Source of the DNA: Caulobacter sp.
GTDB taxonomy: Bacteria; Pseudomonadota; Alphaproteobacteria; Caulobacterales; Caulobacteraceae
DNA: 8,239 nt
Direction: 5' to 3'
NCBI GenBank assembly: GCA_028291125.1
Contig: JAQGIN010000121.1
Span: 1-8,239, forward strand
In this document: positions 5,807 through 8,239 of the stretch, one piece after another
How positions within the stretch are numbered: the stretch's first letter is position 1
Layout of the letters: every line of letters starts with the position of its first letter
Program-made: the position numbers and the translations under genes
The notes under the pieces: generated by a model
Told to the model about the DNA's origin: nothing
What the model saw: only the letters and a program-made list of their open reading frames with translations
Database searches by the model: none

Positions 5807-6517
5807 ATGGACGCCAAGACCGAGACCCTGACCCCGGCCGCCGATCTGGCGCGCGACAACCCGGTCCGCATTCCCAACGAAAGCGCCGCCTACCGCGCCG
5901 CCCGCACCGCCTTGCTGGCCGAGGAAATCGAGCTGCGCCGCCACATCGAGCGGGTCGCCGCCCAGCGCCGGGCCCTGCCGCCCGGCGGCCCGGTGACCGG
6001 CGACTACCGCTTCGAGGGCGAGGACGGTCCCACCGATCTGGCCGGCCTGTTCGGCGACAAGCAGACCTTGGCCGTCTACAGCTTCATGTTCGGGCCGCAG
6101 CGCGAACGCCCATGCCCGATGTGCACCAATCTCTTGGGGGCCTGGGAGGGCAACGCCGCCGACATCGACCAGCGCATCTCGCTGGTGGTGATCGCCCGCT
6201 CGCCGATCGCGCGCCTGACGGCCTGGAAGCGCGAGCGTGGCTGGAAGAACCTGCGTCTTTACAGTGACTTGAACGAGAACTATTCGCGCGACTATTTCGG
6301 CCTGCTGCCCGACGGCTCGGAGATCCCGGCCTTCAACGTCTTCACCCGCCGCGACGGAACCCTCCGCCACTTCTGGTCCGGCGAGATGAGCGGCTCCACC
6401 GCCGATCCCGGCCAGGATCCCCGCGGCGCGCCCGATCCGGCGCCGCTGTGGATGGTGCTGGACTCCACGCCCGAGGGGCGGGGCGGTAGCTGGTATCCGA
6501 AGCTGGACTACGACTGA
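5807..6517 (+). CDS. DUF899 family thioredoxin-like protein
   Basis: A 236-aa protein of the DUF899 family, which adopts a thioredoxin-like fold and has no settled biochemical role. A helical N-terminal segment (about 25-56, rich in Arg/Glu/Ala) precedes the thioredoxin-like core. Cys103 and Cys106 in RPCPMCTNLL form a CPMC pair at the position expected for a redox-active CxxC. Other family marks are YRFEG (67-71), FGLLPDGSEIPAFNVFTRRDG (around 164-184, the dithiol-family strand) and RHFWSGEM (187-194). The C-terminal PAPLWMVLDSTPEGRG is also typical. There is no signal peptide, so it is probably cytoplasmic. It is divergent from hemB, and its last 10 bases overlap the end of the minus-strand gene at 6508. 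Family assignment is firm; a peroxidase or thiol-oxidoreductase role is inference. Confidence 0.9.
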   Translation: MDAKTETLTPAADLARDNPVRIPNESAAYRAARTALLAEEIELRRHIERVAAQRRALPPGGPVTGDYRFEGEDGPTDLAGLFGDKQTLAVYSFMFGPQRERPCPMCTNLLGAWEGNAADIDQRISLVVIARSPIARLTAWKRERGWKNLRLYSDLNENYSRDYFGLLPDGSEIPAFNVFTRRDGTLRHFWSGEMSGSTADPGQDPRGAPDPAPLWMVLDSTPEGRGGSWYPKLDYD

Positions 6518-7116
6518 GCGCGATCGTCGAGATGCAGCCAGGCGGCCTGGGTCGCCAGCCGATAGTCCTCGTTCCACGGCGGGCCGAGCGGCGCGCCCAT
6601 CGTCTTCAGCCGCGCCTCCAGCGCCGCCGGCTCGACGCCCAAGCTTCGGCCGAGCTGGGCGGGCAGGTCGCGCTCGATCACCCGGCGAACCCGCAGGCCC
6701 AGGGCGTCGCAGGCCGCGGCGACGACCTCGCGATAGAAGCTCCCTTCGGCGGCGTGCACGCGGGCGTGGACGCGCAGGATGTCCGCCAGCGCCTCGGGCG
6801 GCTTGGCGGTTCCGGCCGGCGTCACGGCGACGTCGACGGTCAGGCCCTCGGACCGCAGGTCGGTGAGCAGGCCGCCGATCTCGCGCGCGGCGTTGGCCCC
6901 GGTCGCCGCCCGGACCGCGTCGATCAAGGCCTGGGCCCGGGCCGGCTCCAGCTCGGCGGCCTGGTGATAGACGAACCGCTCGTGGCCGGCGGCGAAGGCG
7001 ATCCGCCGCCGCTCGACGATCCGCGGCGCGTCGGCTCGGCCCGCCACGGCGACCACGGCGGTCCAATAGGTGTGGGGTCGAAACCCCAGGACGGCGATCG
7101 ATGGCTTGTTCGGCAT
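6508..7116 (-). CDS. Conserved-looking hypothetical protein, 202 aa
   Basis: I do not recognise this protein with confidence. It has no signal peptide or membrane segment. It starts MPNKPSIAVLGFRPHTYWTAVVAVAG, a beta strand-turn-strand pattern like the opening of RNase H/actin-like folds. It continues with an Arg/Glu-rich middle, a likely helix at 57-89, a strand at 92-99 (LTVDVAVT), then VHARVHAAEGSFYREVVAAACDALGLRV (116-143), and closes with GPPWNEDYRLATQAAWLHL (178-196). The HAAEG and PPW...AAW segments look like conserved cores. An RNase H-like fold is a guess. Third-position G/C is strong and the ATG at 7116 follows GGAGGA with a 4-nt spacer, so it is a real gene. The frame is open further upstream, but the Shine-Dalgarno fixes this start. 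Its end overlaps the DUF899 gene by 10 bp. Confidence 0.75.
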   Translation of the reverse strand: MPNKPSIAVLGFRPHTYWTAVVAVAGRADAPRIVERRRIAFAAGHERFVYHQAAELEPARAQALIDAVRAATGANAAREIGGLLTDLRSEGLTVDVAVTPAGTAKPPEALADILRVHARVHAAEGSFYREVVAAACDALGLRVRRVIERDLPAQLGRSLGVEPAALEARLKTMGAPLGPPWNEDYRLATQAAWLHLDDRAQS

Positions 7117-7120
7117 GACG

Positions 7121-7126
7121 TCCTCC
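7121..7126 (-). promoter_or_regulatory. Ribosome binding site of the 202-aa hypothetical gene
   Basis: GGAGGA on the minus strand, 4 nt before the ATG at 7116-7114. It decides this start over in-frame upstream candidates extending to about 7311, which would run into the divergent YjbR-like gene. Confidence 0.7.
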
Positions 7127-7145
7127 GGCGTCCATCGGCGACGGC

Positions 7146-7165
7146 GCGCTCGGCGGCGCTCGGCG
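7146..7165. repeat. Perfect tandem duplication of a 10-bp unit
   Basis: GCGCTCGGCG occurs twice back to back (7146-7155 and 7156-7165) in the 97-bp divergent region between the hypothetical gene and the YjbR-like gene. It may be a replication-slippage product or a pair of binding sites. Confidence 0.8.
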
Positions 7166-7166
7166 T

Positions 7167-7196
7167 CTGGGTTAGGATATAAGCCCCTGAACCCAG
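7167..7196. promoter_or_regulatory. Inverted repeat flanking a TATAAG element, candidate operator/promoter
   Basis: CTGGGTT (7167-7173) and AACCCAG (7190-7196) are perfect 7-bp arms with a 16-bp spacer that contains TATAAG (7178-7183), a 5/6 match to a -10 box. No good -35 element is seen 16-18 bp upstream. The right arm ends 2 bp before the AAAGGG ribosome binding site of the YjbR-like gene, so a hairpin here could also affect translation. Function is inferred. Confidence 0.35.
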
Positions 7197-7213
7197 CCAA
7201 AGGGCCAATCGTC

Positions 7214-7588
7214 ATGGTCGAGGTCGACACCGTTCGCCGCCTGGCGCTGTCGCTGCCGGAGGTCGTCGAAGGCGGCGAGGCGGGGCGGCTGGCGTTCTCG
7301 GTCGGCGGCAAGGGGATCGCCTGGACCTATCTGGCGCGCGCCAAGCCCAAGGGGCCGCGCCTGCCGCGGCCCGAGGTGCTGGCCGTCCGCTGCCCGCTCG
7401 ACACCAAGGAGATGCTGATCGAGGCCGCGCCGGAGCGGTTCTTCGACGACGATCACTATCGCGGCTATCCCGCCGTGCTGGTCCGGCTGGAGGCGATCGA
7501 GGCGGACGAGTTGCTGAGTCTGTTGTCGGGCGGCTGGCGGGCGACGGCGCCGCGCGCCCTGGTCAAGCGCGTCGATGGGCTAGCCTAG
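7214..7588 (+). CDS. MmcQ/YjbR family protein
   Basis: A 124-aa protein with the compact MmcQ/YjbR layout, a small double-wing-type fold often annotated as DNA-binding although the biological role is unsettled. Marks are VRRLALSLPEVVEGGEAGRLAFSV (7-30; the family's LALSLPEVxE opening and AF strand), the strand LAVRCP (56-61), EMLIEAAPERFFDDDHYRGYPAVLVRL (66-92; the xxPexFfxxphyxgypavlvrL core) and the C-terminal helix ELLSLLSGGWRATAPRAL (99-116). Length is typical. ATG at 7214 follows AAAGGG (7199-7204) with a 9-nt spacer. The frame extends further upstream to about 7070, but that stretch covers the divergent gene's start region. Its TAG stop at 7586-7588 overlaps the end of the DUF2147-like gene. 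Confidence 0.85.
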   Translation: MVEVDTVRRLALSLPEVVEGGEAGRLAFSVGGKGIAWTYLARAKPKGPRLPRPEVLAVRCPLDTKEMLIEAAPERFFDDDHYRGYPAVLVRLEAIEADELLSLLSGGWRATAPRALVKRVDGLA

Positions 7589-8011
7589 CGGCGAGTCGAC
7601 CTTGGTCCAGATCTGCGACTTGCACAGGAAGTTGCCGATGACGCAGCCCCGGGCCCGCATGGTCCGCGCGTCGATGAAGTCGGCCTGGCCGGAGAGGGTC
7701 ACCTTCAGGGTCGGCACGAACACCTTGCCGCGCATGGCGCCGTTGCCGGTCGGCTCGAAATCCCGCAGCAGCTGCTGGCCGATCAGGGTGTCCATGCCGC
7801 TCTTGCGAGCGTCGGCCTGGGCCTTGGGGCTGGCCCAGACGACATAGCCGCAGGTGCTGGCGCCGCAGCTCTTGATCTCCAGCCGCACGCTGTCGTGGGG
7901 ATTGCGCCAGATGCCTAGGCCGAGCACGGCGTCGCTTTCGGCCATGGCGGGCGGCGCAGTCAGGCCAAGGATCGCCGCCAAGGCGACCAGGAACAGTTTC
8001 AGATTACGCAT
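7580..8011 (-). CDS. Secreted DUF2147 family protein
   Basis: A 143-aa exported protein. Residues 1-24 are a signal peptide (MRNLKLFLVALAAILGLTAP..AMA), with the cut probably at AMA|ES. The mature part shows DUF2147 features: GIWRNPHDSVRLEIKSCG (33-50), CGYVVWA (54-60), a GQQLLRDFEP segment (78-87), MRGKVFVP (93-100), TLKVTLSG (101-108) and the closing CVIGNFLCKSQIWTKVD (123-139). Cys49/Cys54 and Cys123/Cys130 could form disulfides in the periplasm. No enzymatic function is established for the family. The ATG at 8011 is chosen because it begins the signal peptide; GGAGG (complement of 8025-8029) lies rather far, 13 nt upstream. The frame remains open 59 codons upstream, but that extension has no signal-peptide logic. 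Confidence 0.85.
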   Translation of the reverse strand: MRNLKLFLVALAAILGLTAPPAMAESDAVLGLGIWRNPHDSVRLEIKSCGASTCGYVVWASPKAQADARKSGMDTLIGQQLLRDFEPTGNGAMRGKVFVPTLKVTLSGQADFIDARTMRARGCVIGNFLCKSQIWTKVDSPLG

Positions 8012-8203
8012 AATGAAGCCGACGCCTCCGATGGGGGCGATTTGAGGGGTGCGGGCCCGCGGATCAAGGGTGGTGCGACATTTAAGGTCGGCTTCGGGCG
8101 AGATAATGGCCCGGCGAGGTAGGATTGACACGGCGGCGGGCGCGCGGCACGTCGTCGGCAACGAGGCGAGGGCGGATCTGCCCCGCATGGGAGGAATTCG
8201 CGC
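8012..8203. other. Divergent intergenic region between the DUF2147-like and acyl-CoA dehydrogenase genes
   Basis: A 192-bp gap that should hold promoters for both genes. A consensus -35 hexamer TTGACA is at 8125-8130 on plus, but no AT-rich -10 follows at 16-18 bp. GCGGGCCCGC (8051-8060) is a perfect 10-bp palindrome. On the minus strand TTATCT (opposite 8101-8106) is -10-like but lacks a convincing -35. I see no small gene or RNA. Confidence 0.4.
8190..8195 (+). promoter_or_regulatory. Ribosome binding site of the right-edge gene
   Basis: GGAGGA with an 8-nt spacer to ATG at 8204. It supports that start over the out-of-frame ATG at 8187, which overlaps the Shine-Dalgarno itself. Confidence 0.75.
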
Positions 8204-8239
8204 ATGGATTTCGCGCTGAGCGACGATCAGATCGCCATC
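8204..8239 (+). CDS. Probable acyl-CoA dehydrogenase, N-terminal fragment
   Basis: Only 12 codons are present before the right edge. They read MDFALSDDQIAI, the typical opening of FAD-dependent acyl-CoA dehydrogenases (MDFxLSxEQxxI), which oxidise acyl-CoA thioesters at the alpha-beta bond in fatty-acid or branched amino-acid breakdown. A strong Shine-Dalgarno (GGAGGA) precedes the ATG. Substrate class cannot be judged, and the assignment rests on this short motif alone. Confidence 0.7.
   Translation, partial: MDFALSDDQIAI

Noticed and set aside
5777..7135. Very long minus-strand open frame (452 aa) spanning the DUF899 gene and the 202-aa hypothetical gene
   Set aside because: Low-complexity Arg/Gly/Ala composition with no motif; it is antisense to DUF899 and out of frame with the well-supported minus-strand gene. 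Long shadow frames are expected at this GC content.
8012..8188. Upstream extension of the DUF2147-like gene
   Set aside because: It would add 59 non-family residues before a complete signal peptide and consume the divergent promoter region.
8187..8189. ATG at 8187 as start of the right-edge gene
   Set aside because: It is out of frame with the acyl-CoA dehydrogenase motif and overlaps the ribosome binding site.
1..8239. tRNA/rRNA genes, CRISPR arrays, insertion sequences, toxin-antitoxin or defence modules
   Set aside because: Looked for and not seen: no repeat-spacer periodicity, no cloverleaf with a TTCGANTC-like arm, no transposase motif, and all major open frames are explained by ordinary chromosomal genes.

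Overview
This is a GC-rich, gene-dense chromosomal window, most probably from an alphaproteobacterium of the Caulobacterales (Caulobacter or Phenylobacterium-like). The reasons are strong G/C bias at third codon positions, a MotB start with the KVAYADF-type entry, an aspartate-type HemB, and a palindromic intergenic repeat (arms reading CATCCCCGCGAAAG...CCCAGG) of a kind I recall from Caulobacter, Brevundimonas and sphingomonad genomes. The organism call is inference. Every complete gene looks intact.

Layout, left to right. (1) Bases 1-92, minus: the first 30 codons of motB (flagellar stator), running off the left edge. (2) 208-2141, plus: a two-gene unit, a 3-hydroxyisobutyrate-dehydrogenase-family reductase followed by a secreted MetX-like alpha/beta hydrolase whose GTG start overlaps the previous stop (GTGA). 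(3) 2172-2260: an imperfect long inverted repeat between two convergent units. (4) 5682 down to 2264, minus: a compact four-gene run of hemB (porphobilinogen synthase), an AraC-family regulator starting 1 nt after hemB, a secreted beta-lactamase-family serine hydrolase with a TTG start, and a NUDIX hydrolase. (5) 5807-6517, plus: a DUF899 thioredoxin-like protein, divergent from hemB. (6) 7116-6508, minus: an unrecognised 202-aa protein whose end overlaps the end of the DUF899 gene by 10 bp. (7) 7214-7588, plus: an MmcQ/YjbR-like protein. (8) 8011-7580, minus: a secreted DUF2147-like protein whose end overlaps the YjbR gene by 9 bp. (9) 8204-8239, plus: the first 12 codons of a probable acyl-CoA dehydrogenase, running off the right edge.

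Functionally this is mostly core and household content: motility, haem synthesis, small-molecule redox, periplasmic hydrolases and fatty-acid oxidation. The clearest co-expression groups are the dehydrogenase/hydrolase pair and the hemB-araC-serine hydrolase-nudix run. I see no RNA gene, CRISPR array, insertion sequence, prophage, toxin-antitoxin or defence module, and no convincing new biological system. The points most worth a second look are the intergenic repeat, the regulator embedded directly after hemB, the unrecognised 202-aa protein with its structured divergent promoter region, and two tail-to-tail gene overlaps that leave no room for intergenic terminators. No gap between genes exceeds 300 bases.
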